A stretch of 64,000 nucleotides of DNA from Haemaphysalis longicornis. Taxonomy: Eukaryota; Arthropoda; Arachnida; Ixodida; Ixodidae. Position 1 is the stretch's first letter. The number at the start of each line of letters is the position of its first letter. A model generated the notes under the pieces. The model was not told the DNA's origin, ran no database searches, and saw only the letters and a program-made list of their open reading frames with translations. The stretch lies in contig CM023449.1 of NCBI GenBank assembly GCA_013339765.2, positions 110,353,849 to 110,417,848 of the forward strand. Direction: 5' to 3'. Shown here piece after piece: positions 1 to 11,320 of the stretch. The translations under genes and the position numbers were made by a program.

Positions 1-384
1 TCGGAGGCTATTGTGAGAAGGGCCTTCTGTGTAGCCACGTAAGCTGCTTGTTTCCCAGGAGCGGCTGGTTTATGACCGGGGGTCCAGTCAATTCGGACGC
101 GGCAGCCTGATGTTTGGAGCGCAGTGATTTGATGAATAATGTGGTCGACAGAAGGGTGGGTGGACATGGAATGACAAAGTTCTTGGAGAGCTTCATATCA
201 GTCTGTTAAGATGCGAAGGTTAGGGGGAATGGGGAGATGGTAATCGTACATGAATTAGTCGAGATAATCCTGGATAGCGGTGAGCTCCGCGTCCGTTGAA
301 GTAAAATTGGCAATACGGTGATATTGGGCTCCCAGGATGGATAAATTGTCCGGGCTGATCCATGCTGTGCCGACGTGTGGGTTT
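1..384 (-). pseudogene. I-clade LINE remnant: C-terminal half of RNase H domain
   Basis: Read on the minus strand, this piece gives an RNase H-like series: a GTAWI-type strand, then a DAELTAI segment that carries the conserved acidic residue, then a DWTPGH segment that matches the WxPGH region near the end of retrotransposon RNase H domains. It is the downstream continuation of the LINE seen at 2164-3240. The two parts are separated by the CR1-group insertion between them. There are at least two stops between the DAELTAI and WTPGH segments, so the protein is dead. The element continues beyond position 1. In an intact element RNase H would remove the RNA strand during reverse transcription. 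Identification rests on motif order and on matching the upstream part; assignment to the I clade is inference from the presence of RNase H. Confidence 0.72.
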
Positions 385-2163
385 ATTTATTTATTTGGAT
401 ACCCTCAGGGCCCAAGGGCGTTACAGAGGGGAGCGGGTTACATCTTGTGTAACATAAAAGAAACAAAAGCAGCATCACAAACACAAGCTGAAAAAAGCAA
501 CGTAAAGATAAGAGATCACCACAACAGGTTGCTTACAGCAGATCGGAACGCAGCCTCATCCGTTATCGCAGCAACAGATGAAGGAAGGCGGTTCCAACTA
601 ACACAAGTGCTGGGGAATAAACGAATTATGAAAATGCTTCGTATGGCCGGATGGAACGTTAACTTTGTACAGATGATCAATGCGTACCGAAGTGTAATAT
701 GGAGAAGATAGTAGCTGTTGTTTTAGAATGGGATTTTTTGTGATATATTTTATGAAAAGACACAACCGAAATAATTTCCTCCGATGGTCCAGCAGTGGTA
801 AGAAAGACTTAATTTCATGGCCGTAACGCTTGATGTGCGGTGATAATTGGAAAGAAATGAAGCGCGACGCGCGATTTTGAACGTTCTCTATTTCTGCGAT
901 GAGTGATTCTTGACCGGGGTCCCACACAGAAGCCGCATACTCTAATTTTGAACGAACGAGACATTGTAAAGAAGTAATTTTAGGGAACTAGGAGCCATAT
1001 AAAAATTTCGCCGGAGGTAGCCTAACATACGGTTAGCATTACTTACTACATAATCAATGTGAAGTTTCCACGATAGGTTAGATGTTAAGTGTACACCAAG
1101 GTATTTATAACACTGGACTGTTTCTAGAGGGACGTCGTTAAGAAAGTAGTTAGGTGCAGCAGAGTTAGTTCGAGAAACGCGCATGCATTTGCATTTATTA
1201 ATGTTAAGATTCATTTTTCCACAACTTACACCATTCCATAACTTGGTTAATATCGGACTGTAAAGTGTTAATATCAGATGTATTAGTTTATTTCCCGATA
1301 AATTACACAATCATCAGCAAAAAGGCGGACTGATGAACGGATGTTAGTTGGCAAGTCATTAATGTAGATCAAAAAAAGTAAGGGCCCCCAACACAGAGCC
1401 TTGAGGAACACCTGAGTGAACGGCAGACAAACGAGAATCAAATTTATTTACAGTAACAAATTGTGAACGGTTAGTTAGGAAGCAGCGTAACCATGCAAGC
1501 ACGTTAGTATCCAAATTAAGATTACTAAGTTTAAGAAATAGAAGTTCATGTGACACAGTATCAAAAGCCTTCGCAAAATCCAGAAATATGCAGTCCGTAA
1601 CCGACCCGCGATCTAAAACGGAGTGAAGGTCATGAGTGAAACATAAAAGCTGCGTTTCACAGGAGAATGATTTTCTGAACCCGTGCTGTGAATGACTGAA
1701 AAAAGAATTGTCTTCTAAGAATTTGGCAACGCAAGAATAGATGACGTGTTCCATGAGTTTGCATGAAATGGAAGTTAATGACACTGGGCGAAAATTGTGC
1801 GGGGAATGTCTATCCCCAGACTTGTGCAAGGGAACCACCCTCCCAATCTTCCAATCATCCGGAATAACAGCCGGTTTCAAGTGATTGCGTGAACAATTTT
1901 GTCAAAAACATAGAACAATACAATTTTGTGTTGATAAGAAATTTGGAATTGATGTTGTCTACTCCACATGATGACGTAACTTTTTGTTTTTCAATTAAAC
2001 GTACAATGCCAGAGATGTCAAACATAATTGGTTCCATAGAAAGTACGTCAAGTGGTTGGAATGCCGGATAAACAGTGACAGTAGATGTGGAGAACGCAGT
2101 AGTGAACACATCATTAAATACTGCAGCACACTCGTCACCAGGAACCGTAGCTCGGGCATTATG
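385..2163 (-). mobile_element. CR1-group LINE, 5'-truncated, inserted in an I-clade LINE
   Basis: The 3' end in plus coordinates is a TTTA-repeat next to TTTGGATACCCTCAGG, which on the minus strand is a LINE 3' UTR ending in an (AAAT)n-type tail. Upstream on the minus strand lie a C-terminal domain, the RT domain and the linker before RT. The 5' boundary is near 2163, where the reading switches abruptly to the RNase H start (VYTDAS) of the host LINE. The element is about 1.8 kb, against 4-6 kb for a full CR1-group element, so it is 5'-truncated, as is usual for target-primed insertion. A tiny CCAC-type overlap at the joints may be target sequence, but no clear duplication is seen. The exact family (CR1, L2 or Rex-like) cannot be set by eye. 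Confidence 0.8.
598..2160 (-). pseudogene. Reverse transcriptase of CR1-group LINE (broken)
   Basis: In minus-strand order the coding remnant shows the pre-RT linker (1855-2109), then the RT core (1359-1880) with PDDWK, VPLHKSGD, NFRPVSL, QHGFR, FLDFAKAFDTV and HSGVPQGSVLG motifs. It continues past a one-base frameshift near 1380 into INDLP and the catalytic FADDCVIY box at about 1296-1320. The thumb and C-terminal region (598-1310) ends in the usual VWDP...QNRASRF-like region. The catalytic aspartates (AFD and ADD) are still visible. Breaks: a frame change near 1870, the frameshift near 1380, a stop just after the ADD box near 1288 and another frame change near 935. The protein would have copied LINE RNA at the chromosomal target. 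The overlapping plus-strand frame at 337-711 is only an antisense shadow. Confidence 0.85.
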
Positions 2164-3240
2164 TGGCTAGCGTCGGTGTAGACGTCAATTTCACATGGTT
2201 GTTTAGTTAAAGCAAGGCGTCGGCAGCGTTGCTGTCGAAGCTTGGGCATTCTGCGTGCGACGGGTTCAGAGGTCACGGATTGAGTGAAGTGGGGCCACTG
2301 CCGGGGGGTATTAGGGCTAGAAAATTAGGTAGGGGAATATTCCTTCGTTGATCCCACGCGGTGAGGAGCACGCCTTGGTGGGTGAGTGGTCGTTTAATAT
2401 TGTATTGATACCTTTGTTCTTGAATGATGCGGTCAATTGGGGGGAGGGTCGCTGCTTTTTGGAGGTTTGCAATTTTTGTATGACGAGGAAGGCCAGTGAT
2501 GGTGGGTAGGCTGGAATTCTAAAGAACTTGTAGCGTGCGTCGTTGGGTGCAGTTGAGGTCATAATGTGTCCCTCCGTAGGAAAAAATGCCCACCGCAACT
2601 GCTCTGCCGAGGTTGGTGATAGCCTTTTTCTTGGCTCCCCCATGTTTGTTTGAGAGCCGTCGGAGGGTGTTCTGCACGAAGTTCCATTTCTGCTTAAGGC
2701 CATTAAGCCATATTTTGGGTCTGTTTCTGGTTCCAATGTAGACTTCAAAGAGTTTAATTGGTTCGAGTCTGGCTGACACAGAAATGGAGGCGACACTGAC
2801 TTCAAGTGGCACGTAATCTGTGGGAGGTTGACGGCCGAAGATGACGAGGAATTCTGTTTTGTGAGGTGCGAGGGAAAGGCCAAGGTCGGGGAGGACCTTT
2901 TCGAGTCCCGTCACTGCCCGCTGGAAGTCGGTAATCATGGCGTCTTTATTTGGGTATTGGGCTGATTTGGTCCGTATTATAATATCGTCGGCGTAGATGG
3001 TAAAGCGGCTGTGGACTAATTGGTGATCCGTCGTGCTATTCTGGTCGTAGCTAAGTTAAAAAGAGTTGGGCCAAGTATGGAGCCTTACGGTACACCCCTG
3101 TCAATGTAAAAGACTCGGGGAGACCAGCCGGGCTGGGTTACGTATAATTGAATGGGGCGAGCTTCAAGGAAGTTTCGGATACAGGTTTGAGCTTTCTGGC
3201 TGGGAAATGGCTCAGCAAGTTCTTCGGAGATTGCTGGTTG
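2164..3240 (-). pseudogene. I-clade LINE remnant: RT core to start of RNase H
   Basis: Minus-strand translation shows an IRNFLEAR segment, RVFYIDRGVP with a stop in place of the next Q codon, GSILGPTLFNLA, then a frameshift and the catalytic TIYADDIII box at about 2970-2995. It continues into the thumb (2519-2938) and a GLPRHTKI...NLQKAATLPP region (2280-2520) that closes at a stop near 2276. Beyond that stop the same element reads on to VYTDAS, the first catalytic segment of RNase H, at about 2165-2185. The order RT then RNase H is typical of the I clade. At least one stop and two frameshifts make it a pseudogene. The 5' boundary is not clear and is placed near 3240, where RT similarity fades. 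The RNase H continues at 1-384. Confidence 0.78.
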
Positions 3241-3244
3241 GCTA

Positions 3245-5801
3245 CGACTTTGAACCCCATGAGGTACATGCGCGAGAACCGAGCTGGGTTATCTCGAGGC
3301 TCGAACCTGCGTTCCTATCGGCTTCACCCCTGCGAATAAATTTACCCCCTCAACCGGCTATGGGTGCGTGGGCTGTCTCCTTGACAGTATATGTACTACG
3401 TATAAGCTGTCCTACCAGTAACCTTTGACAATAAATGCGCATCACGCAACCCCTTAAGGGAGTCTGTCTGCCGCGCTGATGACAAACAAAATGCACAGTC
3501 ATGCAGCGCTTCGTTCGAAAACTGTTTTGGGAGCAGACGATAACTGAAGCGCACGCTCCAGCTGCAGACGGATAGACGCGCAGTAGGAACCTGCGGAAGC
3601 CATGTCCACCAAACCACCTATACGGAAGGCGAGGTCTGGGAAACACGTCTCCTCTGACCGTATAGCGCACATGCCGGTTGAAGGTCGAGTGGTAGCGGTC
3701 GATGGTGCGGTCGCCACCAACGCTTCTGTAGAAGCTCCCCGTCGCATAAAACCGGAGCGCACACTACACTTGCTCCTCGACAGTCGTTCAGCAAAAGCCG
3801 CCTCTAAGTGATCGCAAACTGGGGTCTGTCGCTAGACGACTGCACAACCAATGCACAGCACATTTTGATAGCTAAAAAAGAGCTTGAATTCCGCCTTCGT
3901 TTAAAAGACCTATCGGGGTCATTATTGTACACGTTTCAATTTGAGACGAATTATTGTGTGGAAGACCGCCCGCTTACCCAATGCAAGGCAATAACATGAT
4001 GCCTAGAGTGGCACCTGACGAGTGGTGAGTACGTATCATCTAATTATAATTATAATTCTCCACTATTAGGGGCGAAAACACCAAAGGGGTCGGGCTGTTG
4101 GCGTCTCATGTCGTCGTCGTCTTTTGTCGTCGTATTCTCGTGTGGTCACGGTACTAAAACACCGGGACACTCGTTTTCCAACGCCTCGCGCTAGAAAGTT
4201 TCATCTCAATGGCAAAAAACGCGTAGTAAGGAACACATTGGGACACCCGTCTTTCGTTGGTGCTTGCTTGCTTGGTTCTATTTCGCTTTGTACTCGCTTT
4301 AACTTTATTATTTGCAGGTCTCCGTTTAGAATTTCCCTTCTCCTCCGTCTATGTAATTGGCATGTAGCGTATATATATCAGCGCACCGTGTAGCAAGAGA
4401 GAGGCTTAGAATCTTTGAATACTTTTGTACACTGCATGATTCGCCCCTCGCCAGGTTTCACGTTCCTGGAGAAGGCCTTGTATTTTCTGGTGGCTTTCCG
4501 CCTTTCGGGTACTGTGGCCGATACTTCACCAACCACCGTTCTTAGCCCAGACACATGCCAAAAAAAAAAACGGGAATTCGTCATGCCATTCCAATAGGTG
4601 ATATGCTAAAACTAGAGACCGGATTTTAGGGAAATGCCTACTTTCTTGCTTGCGTTCCTATCGCCCCGCTTTGATATATGACCATTAATTACATGTTAAG
4701 AACGGCTTTTATGTTGCTTTTATAGTGCCCATATATGCCATTTTGGCGTTTCGTGCCTGAGTGTTTAAAAATGCCTATAAATGCCTTTTTTCAAAATCAC
4801 CAACAACAGGACCACTATTTATCTTCAAGATTCGATTTCGAGTAGAGTTTGAGGTCGTTATTCCCATTACCGGGGAGCTTCAACTGTGGGGAAATCTGGA
4901 GTTCAACCCAGTCTTCTACTTCAACCAACGACCGGAAAACAGTTGCTAGCACCGGTAGAATGGTTCGCTCATTCTGAGTGAAAAGAGGCAGAATTTTGAA
5001 TTAAATAATTGGGAGGTCGTGGTAGTTTACTATTGTTTCCCCAATTTTCACAGTAATTTTTAGACTACGTTTCGCGTGCTCTCTAAACAGGGTTCTCCAA
5101 ACAGTCACATCGTCGTTTCTAGAAGCATACTCGAATCCAACTATGTTTACAGTGCAATGGTCGAGCATTGAACACGCCTTAGTTAGCAGATAACTCCCAC
5201 ATTGATAAGGCACGGCGAACCATCACCATGCACCGGCGTTTCCTTACGCCTCAAAATATACACTGCCGAAAGGTTCTAAAATACGTATTCCCATCAAAAA
5301 TCTCCGGCTGCTAAACACCCTTTGAAAAATGCTCTTCCATTTGTGGAAGTGTATTGGCAGTGTTGCGACGTTTTTCCTGAATACTTGGCATTTTACTGTA
5401 TATGAGCAATTTTCCATAGTAGGGTTTAACTGTCCTCATGTAAGAGCATGTTAGTGTGTTGATAAATCGTCCTCTCTCGCATTTATTGTATGTGTTTCTT
5501 TTTGCGGCGTCGTAATAAATTGCGACAGAGACATATAGAAACCGCCGTTTAGAGAAGTATTTCTATGTTTAAGTTGTTCTGTGTCATGCCTGTTTCACTA
5601 TATTCGACGCTAGGTAAAATGAGAGGTGTCATTGAAAATAAATGTGGATAGTAGCCTTGTGAATTAACTCGACGGATAGCCACTAGTCTCGCCGCTTAAA
5701 GGGACAATTGCACAGCTATGTTTGGCGCCTTGTGCCACCATAAACAAAACACTTTTTGGTTTCGCGGTCGAAGATGCAGGACGCGGACGACGTCGTTTAA
5801 A
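3245..5801. other. No gene recognised; possible lone TTAA-type terminus
   Basis: I see no coding motif, RNA gene or long repeat here. A 69-codon plus-strand frame at 3602-3811 starts in a fair Kozak context but matches nothing I know. At 5696-5710 the sequence TTAAAGGGACAATTGC resembles the termini of the TTAA-flanked elements elsewhere in the window; no partner end was found, so it may be a truncated copy. Confidence 0.4.
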
Positions 5802-5833
<32 letters not shown>

Positions 5834-6048
5834 ATTGATTGTATTGATTGATTGATTGATTGATTGTGATTGGATTGATTGATTGATTGATTCGTCGATC
5901 GATGGATTGATTGATTGATTGATTGATTGACTTGATTGATTGAATGATTGATTGATTGATTGATTGATGATTGATTGAATAAATGAATGAATGAATGAAT
6001 GAATGAATGAATGAATGAATGATGAATGAATGAATGATGAATGAATGA
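5802..6048. repeat. Tetranucleotide microsatellite, (GATT)n then (GAAT)n
   Basis: About 245 bp of near-perfect GATT repeats that pass into GAAT repeats, with scattered interruptions. The array directly touches the 3' end of the minus-strand SINE at 6049-6254. On the SINE strand the repeats read AATC and ATTC, which fits the CAATCA-type tail seen on the other copies of that SINE at 30.8 and 57.15 kb. Confidence 0.95.
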
Positions 6049-6254
6049 GGGTTTAACGCGCCGACGACACAGAGGTGATAAGGCGGCCGCAGTGGAGGGC
6101 CAGAGATAATTTGATCACCTGGACATCTTTAAGGAGCGACGAAATCTCGTACAAACGGGAGTTTTTGCGTTTCGCCTCCATCAGAAAAGCGGCCACCACG
6201 ACTGGGAGCTGAACCCACGACCTCTTGCTTAGGAGCACAACGCCTTAACCACCG
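6049..6254 (-). mobile_element. tRNA-derived SINE, full-length copy
   Basis: On the minus strand the copy has a tRNA-like head with A-box region GGTTAAGGCG and a B-box-like GGGTTCAGCTCCC. It then has a body starting GGCCGCTTTTCTGATGGAGGCG and ending GTCGGCGCGTTAAACCCTCA. The same head and body recur at 57150-57370 (full) and 30595-30797 (5'-truncated). I recognise it as the type of tRNA-derived SINE reported from ixodid ticks (Ruka-like); the family name is from memory. SINEs are Pol III transcripts mobilised by LINE machinery. The antisense 61-codon frame over it is not a gene. Confidence 0.85.
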
Positions 6255-7877
6255 TTTGAAATTAACTGCGTTGGTGTAAAATTTTATGGTGGCTCTCTCT
6301 ATGACTTTGGAGACCTAAAACCGTGTTTTACGTGTCTATTTTTGGCGCCTAAACAGCGCCTTTTTACTATGCTGAACTTACTATGCTGAACTTTCTCCTG
6401 TATTACTAGTACATGTCTCTAACTCTCGTTTCAAAGGTGAAGGCCGGAACCCATTAACTTGGTTTGCCTCTGGTCCGACAGAATCATCAAACTCTGGTGT
6501 TCCAGGGTTTCTGTTTGTATCTAATACCGGCGGACGTTGGTTTGCGTAACTCCCAGGGCAATGTTTTAATTCCAAATCAATTAGGTTGTGTGCACAGGAG
6601 CTTCTTAGAGAAATGGGGTGTCATTACGAGCATTCATTAAACTGCTTTGTATCCATCGAACAGTTGGCCATTTAGTGTGCTGTCCGTAAGCCCTTTTCTG
6701 TGTCAACGTCGCTTTAGTTTTGTTCAGGATATTGAACAAAAGCACTAAAAGTGTGTCTGAGCAGACGCGAGATATTCACTGTCCCAAAATATGCTTGGGA
6801 AGTGTGCGAATAATGCAAACCTTAAATAAAGTAAAAAAGAACCCATATTGCAAATATCATATAAGGGAGCGAGAGGGGCCAAGAGCCTGATACGTATAAG
6901 GAACATAGGAAGGGAGTTTGGCGGGTTGATTTGGAGGTTATCCTCTTTCGACGGCATTTGGAACGGAGCAAGCAGGTACGCAGGGCATTTTTGTAAAGCT
7001 GCATTTAAAAAAAATTCTAGTGAGCGTTTCCCAGAAGCCGTATTTCTTTTAGGCTTACCAGTATTGCAGCCTAATTTCAACACAGCTTTGTGTGCGCCAG
7101 TGATTCTCAAACAGAGTCTCAATCAAGAGATAAAAAAATTGCGAAAACATAGTCCCTGCCACCACATCCCAAGAACGCTACCAGATTGATCAAAGCTACA
7201 CAAAGCGTTCTCGGGAACGCTGAACTGACTTTTCCTGGAACATAACCCAAAGCGCCTGGTGCATTATAGCTTCCTTGAAATGAATCCGCGGTCTGCTCTA
7301 AGTTTTTAGTTAGCAGTGAATCTGTGCCCAATTTAAATGTCCTCGCCATTGCTATCATTCCTCATATCAAAACCATCATAAGTGCGTGGTATTCACTCCA
7401 AGACAAAATTCTCTCAAAATACTTTCCATATTCATAAATTCTTCAGAGCATACTGCTTTAAATCAATAAAGAAAAACCAGCGGCATAATATTTGTGTCGT
7501 CCAGAATAAATCTACCGAAGATAATTATTTTCTCTTTAAACATGCCTTCACATAAAAAAACAAGAACGTCTTTTCGACATAAGTAGAAAGTCCCTAATGC
7601 AATGAAAGGGAACTGGGAAGTTGTGTATTTGTTTCTCATTTCGCAGGCCATGTCGATGTTATACTCCGGCAGGTACAAAACAGAACCGGAGGTTTGTGAT
7701 GGCTTTTTTCCTTGGACATTTTTACCAAACCAGCCGACAGGAAAAGACGCTGTATGTCCGAGTAATGACCATAAAAGCCTCCTGTTGTACTTAAGCCCTA
7801 CAGAGAATTCCCTGGCGTAAGGACCATTCTCATTACTGGCAATCAAAATAGTTAAGTTAATTCTCTGCTTCGCCTGG
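6255..7877. other. No gene recognised
   Basis: AT-rich sequence with several short frames in both directions (for example 6848-7189 plus and 7463-7846 minus) that overlap one another and carry no family motif. A pyrimidine-rich stretch ending in GCAG near 7647 could pass for a splice acceptor, but the frame after it stops at about 7820 and has no recognisable domain. Confidence 0.35.
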
Positions 7878-7985
7878 GGAGTAATTACTTAATCAAAAGT
7901 GTCCCTCTGACGCGTCAGCACTCACTACAATATTTATGCCGTGACTCGGGGTCTGGTGGCCTCTTGAGACGCGTAATTAAAACTT
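7878..7985 (+). repeat. Dispersed repeat, copy 1 (partner at 35232-35340)
   Basis: About 108 bp that align by eye with 35232-35340 in the same orientation. Shared blocks include GTAATTA, CAGCACTC or CGGCACTC, TTACAATATT or CTACAATATT, and GACGCGT before AATTAAAA or CATTAAAT. Similarity ends abruptly on both sides. No terminal inverted repeats or coding potential were seen, so the class is unknown. Confidence 0.6.
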
Positions 7986-8867
7986 CAGCAGTCGGCCCGT
8001 CTATAGGGATCATGCTTCAAGTTAACGAAGGGCATATAGTGCGCGAACAGTATAGTCCACATATTTGTCTTCGCTTCTATCTTTTGTGGCACCAAACCGC
8101 TTCAGCAGATCACAATATTAGGACTCGTAATTGCGAAATGCGATGCATAATGGAGAAACGTACCGACTGTGCTTCGAAAAAAACTCGCCGTGCTATTTCT
8201 TTTGTTGCAGCAGCACTTCCATAGGAACGAAGTGTGACAGTGTGAGCAATAGAAACACTGCGCCAGAAATCCAGAAAAACAGCAGATAACTGAGCTTAAG
8301 AACATTTGAAAACTTTTGAGATATCTCAAATGCTTGATGGGGAAGCCTTCCTGTTGCAAATTAATGCGGCCATTGTTGCGTGTCAGTTGTGTTTGAAGCA
8401 AAAATCACAGAAAGTTGCATAATTTCTATTTTGTGGACAACCAGGGCCCCCTGGGAAGCTGGACAAAACAGCGAATAAAAAAATGGTACTTAACGTTATG
8501 TGCAAGAAGTACTTATTGCTGATGGTCAGTTGCCATTCAAGCCGAACATGCCCATGGAAGTACGTTACCCTTAAATTTCCATACTTTTGTGCGTCTGTGT
8601 TTGTGCATGAATGTGAAAATTAAGTGCACACAAAAAATGAATTGCGTTTCAAATGAATCTCGTATCCTCGACTCTAACTTCATTCAGAGATTATACAAGG
8701 GTGATACGAATTGTGGGGATACGTATGATCACAGGCAACAAAAGGCTTTCGGTGTCGACCCCACACATATACCAAAAACTCCTGCAGGAGGCCACGAGAG
8801 CTTTGTTCGCGCGCGCTCTGCCGGGATAAAATGTGATCAGCACACTCCTGTGACAGTAGTCGTAAAC
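7986..8867. other. No gene recognised
   Basis: No motif, repeat or RNA feature stands out. Short overlapping frames on both strands (7964-8224, 8102-8401, 8589-8882) lack recognisable domains. Confidence 0.35.
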
Positions 8868-10521
8868 TTAAAGAGACACTGAAGTGATATGTAAACATTG
8901 CGGGATTACTTGCGCAAATTGTAGTCCGAAGTCCCCAGGCCATGTTTCGACCACCCTGGGCGCGTTTACGCGATTTTTTTTAGTAGAAAAATTAATTCGA
9001 AAATGCTGTCCTCCTCTCTTTACGCTCGCCCATTTTCTGCGGCGTTTTCGTGTGACGTCAGGAGGGGATAAGCTGGCAATTGGCTGCGCTACTGCACGGC
9101 TCCCGGCCTTCAGACGGAGTCAGTCGGCCCAGCGTTTCGTCCGCCGGCCGCCGACAGGTCGTCGCAATTCGTTCGCTCAGTTGAAACGAAGCCAGGACAC
9201 GTTTGTGAATGGTAGAATTTGCCTTTCTTTACTTGGTTAGTTTGTACACTGTATCTAGCTCCAAGTCAAGGTCGCTTCACACAAGCGCTGCACAAGCGCA
9301 CATGCGACGATTCGCTGACTGGTATGCCAGTAGAAAAATATAAGGCCTCTTGAAGGCGGGAGAAGAGTCAGCGAAGTCAATATAGGTACTAAGGAAATAA
9401 AATCAACTGATATTTTTACCGTACAGCGGAAAACTAGGATGCGGGAAGCACGTTTTTTTGCGCTGGGCGAACACGCACAGCGGTCAGCAGCACGACTACG
9501 CATCTGCGAACGCTTTTCCGTCTACGAAATGCAATTGCTAGACGTGAGCTATTGTGAAACTCGGGCGACGCTTACTGCACGAGCGCAATACAACAAATAG
9601 TCACCTAAGCTGCTTGAAATGCCAAAACTAAATAAAAGTATAAACTGATTGTACAATATACACCCTATATTACCATTGCCAGCCGAGCCCGCTCCGTGGC
9701 CGAGCGGTCTGGGTTGCTAGGTATGCAACCGTAAGTATTTTGCAAGTCACGAGTTCGAATCCCCGCGGGTACGTGCTTTTTTTTGTAAGTTAACTTTTTC
9801 GTTTTCCACCGAGGTTTTCTATATTGAGTTCACCTTTTTTTGGGCCGCAACGTTCATGGCCCCACGAACTAGTTCACAAAACGCGCGCAGGCTGGCACTG
9901 GCGCGCTAGCGAGTTCTCGTTGGCGTGCTGTTGCCATAAGCACCGACTGCTTGCAGGCAGTGGGCACAGGCCAGAATGAACAGACCCTTGGCCTGGTGCG
10001 AACACGCTTTTTACGACACAGGCATGAGGGAGGCAAGATCCAAATATGGGGGAAAAGCGCATCACATTTGGGCGTCTGCGGGTACGCGGAGGGTGTTCAT
10101 GCACTGCGTAGGTTTCGGCTAGTGAATGCTACGATTCCAATCCGTCCTAGGAGGCTTATCTTTATGCATTTTCACAGCTGACAACATGGCAGAAGCGCGG
10201 TACGATGATTACTGAGTTATTGAGAATGCCCATCCAACAACGCCAACGGTTGTGTTTTACAGAACCGAAACCGAAACCAAAACATGTTTGGTTGCTCACC
10301 TTGGGCATCGTCCAATCACGGTGCCCGCTCCTCCTAACGTCACAGCTTTAGTTGGTGCGGCCGCCGCAAACCGCGCATGGTAGTTTTTCTTCTTTCGCGC
10401 TTTGTAAAATAATTACCGGTTTGTCAACCGAATAAACGATGAAAAGTGTGCTAATTTGAGCCAGTCTACGCAGTGCAAGCAAAAACGGGAGCTTGACAAA
10501 TTCACTTTAGTGTCCCTTTAA
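8868..10521. mobile_element. TTAA-flanked TIR element, non-autonomous (1.65 kb)
   Basis: The left end reads TTAA then AGAGACACTGAAGTG (8872 onward). The right end, reverse-complemented, reads TTAA then AGGGACACTAAAGTG (ending at 10517). These are about 15-bp inverted termini with two mismatches, each next to a TTAA that would be the duplicated target. TTAA targeting is a hallmark of piggyBac-type elements, but other superfamilies can use it and no transposase is present. The inside is GC-richer than the surroundings and contains a tRNA-like unit near 9.7 kb. Elements with related ends lie at 40422-41221 and 41757-42264. Confidence 0.72.
9686..9786 (+). mobile_element. tRNA-like unit or SINE head with oligo-T stop
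   Basis: The sequence has an A-box-like TGGCCGAGCGG near 9697 and a B box GAGTTCGAATCCC near 9750, and ends at a run of eight or more Ts near 9776-9784 that suits Pol III termination. The spacing is longer than in a class I tRNA and suggests a leucine- or serine-type ancestor. The T stem and acceptor stem do not pair properly, so this is not a working tRNA gene. It lies inside the TTAA-flanked element. Confidence 0.55.
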
Positions 10522-11250
10522 ATGTATATGTCCCAAACTAGAACAGATGTAAGTCATCCAGTTCACGTACGAATAGATTGGACGACACTACTGCAATAAT
10601 TAACACACACACACCGTTATGAGTAGGCAATGCAAAGCGTGAACTTTCGCTAAACACCTGCCATAAGTTGTAAGCGTAGCACTCCGCATATGCATCAGTG
10701 ATAAGTGATCACGAAAGCGCTATCAAGAGGATTTCAGAATGTATGAAGGAATTGTTTCAGTGTCTTTGGTACATAAATTGTGGTTTGTCTAAGCAGCTTC
10801 GCTTGCCATCCACCTTCACTGGGTCTAATGGTTCGCATGTCAACCATTATCTTCTAAGTGCGGCGTCCTTTAGGGGTCCGGCTTGTCGTCGTAGCTCTTC
10901 CAGCGTCGCTGTATCTAGCCTCTGTAGTAGCCCTTAACGGGTGACGTTGCGTCACGCACCCAAATAGATGCTTCGAGAAGATCCCCGCTTCCCCTGGTCG
11001 GGATAGATGGTGGGTTCATCATGTTACAAAGCTGATTTGAACAACAGTCGCCCACTCAGGCACACATTAGTCTCAGGCAAACAGTTGGGGGTGATCTTTG
11101 CGCTGCGCCGTTGCCACGGAGGCTGCCGTCACTATTCCGCAAAAAAGTACACGAAAACAGGAATCAGGAAAAAATAATTAAGAAACACATTTATTACCCA
11201 AAATAATAAAACTCAAAACAGTGTCTTCTTAAAGGCATCTTCAGGGACCC
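10522..11250. other. No gene recognised
   Basis: No supported feature. The frames in this stretch are short and unmatched. Confidence 0.35.
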
Positions 11251-11320
11251 CGGCGCCATCTCTTGACTACGTTTGGTATCAGCGCAGGGTGATACTGGAA
11301 CTAGTCAAGAGATGGTGCCG
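11251..11320. repeat. Short foldback hairpin (70 bp)
   Basis: Arms of about 31 bp, starting CGGCGCCATCTCTTGACTA on the left and reading back as CGGCACCATCTCTTGACTA from the right, close over a loop of about 8 bases. Four to six mismatches are seen in the stem. It could be a tiny foldback element, the remnant of a MITE, or a transcribed hairpin; nothing here separates these. Confidence 0.7.

Noticed and set aside
337..711. 124-codon plus-strand frame
   Set aside because: It is antisense to the 3' UTR and C-terminal end of the minus-strand CR1-group LINE and of the outer LINE; no domain.
3602..3811. 69-codon frame with a good Kozak context
   Set aside because: No homology recognised, no splice or repeat support; such frames are expected by chance.
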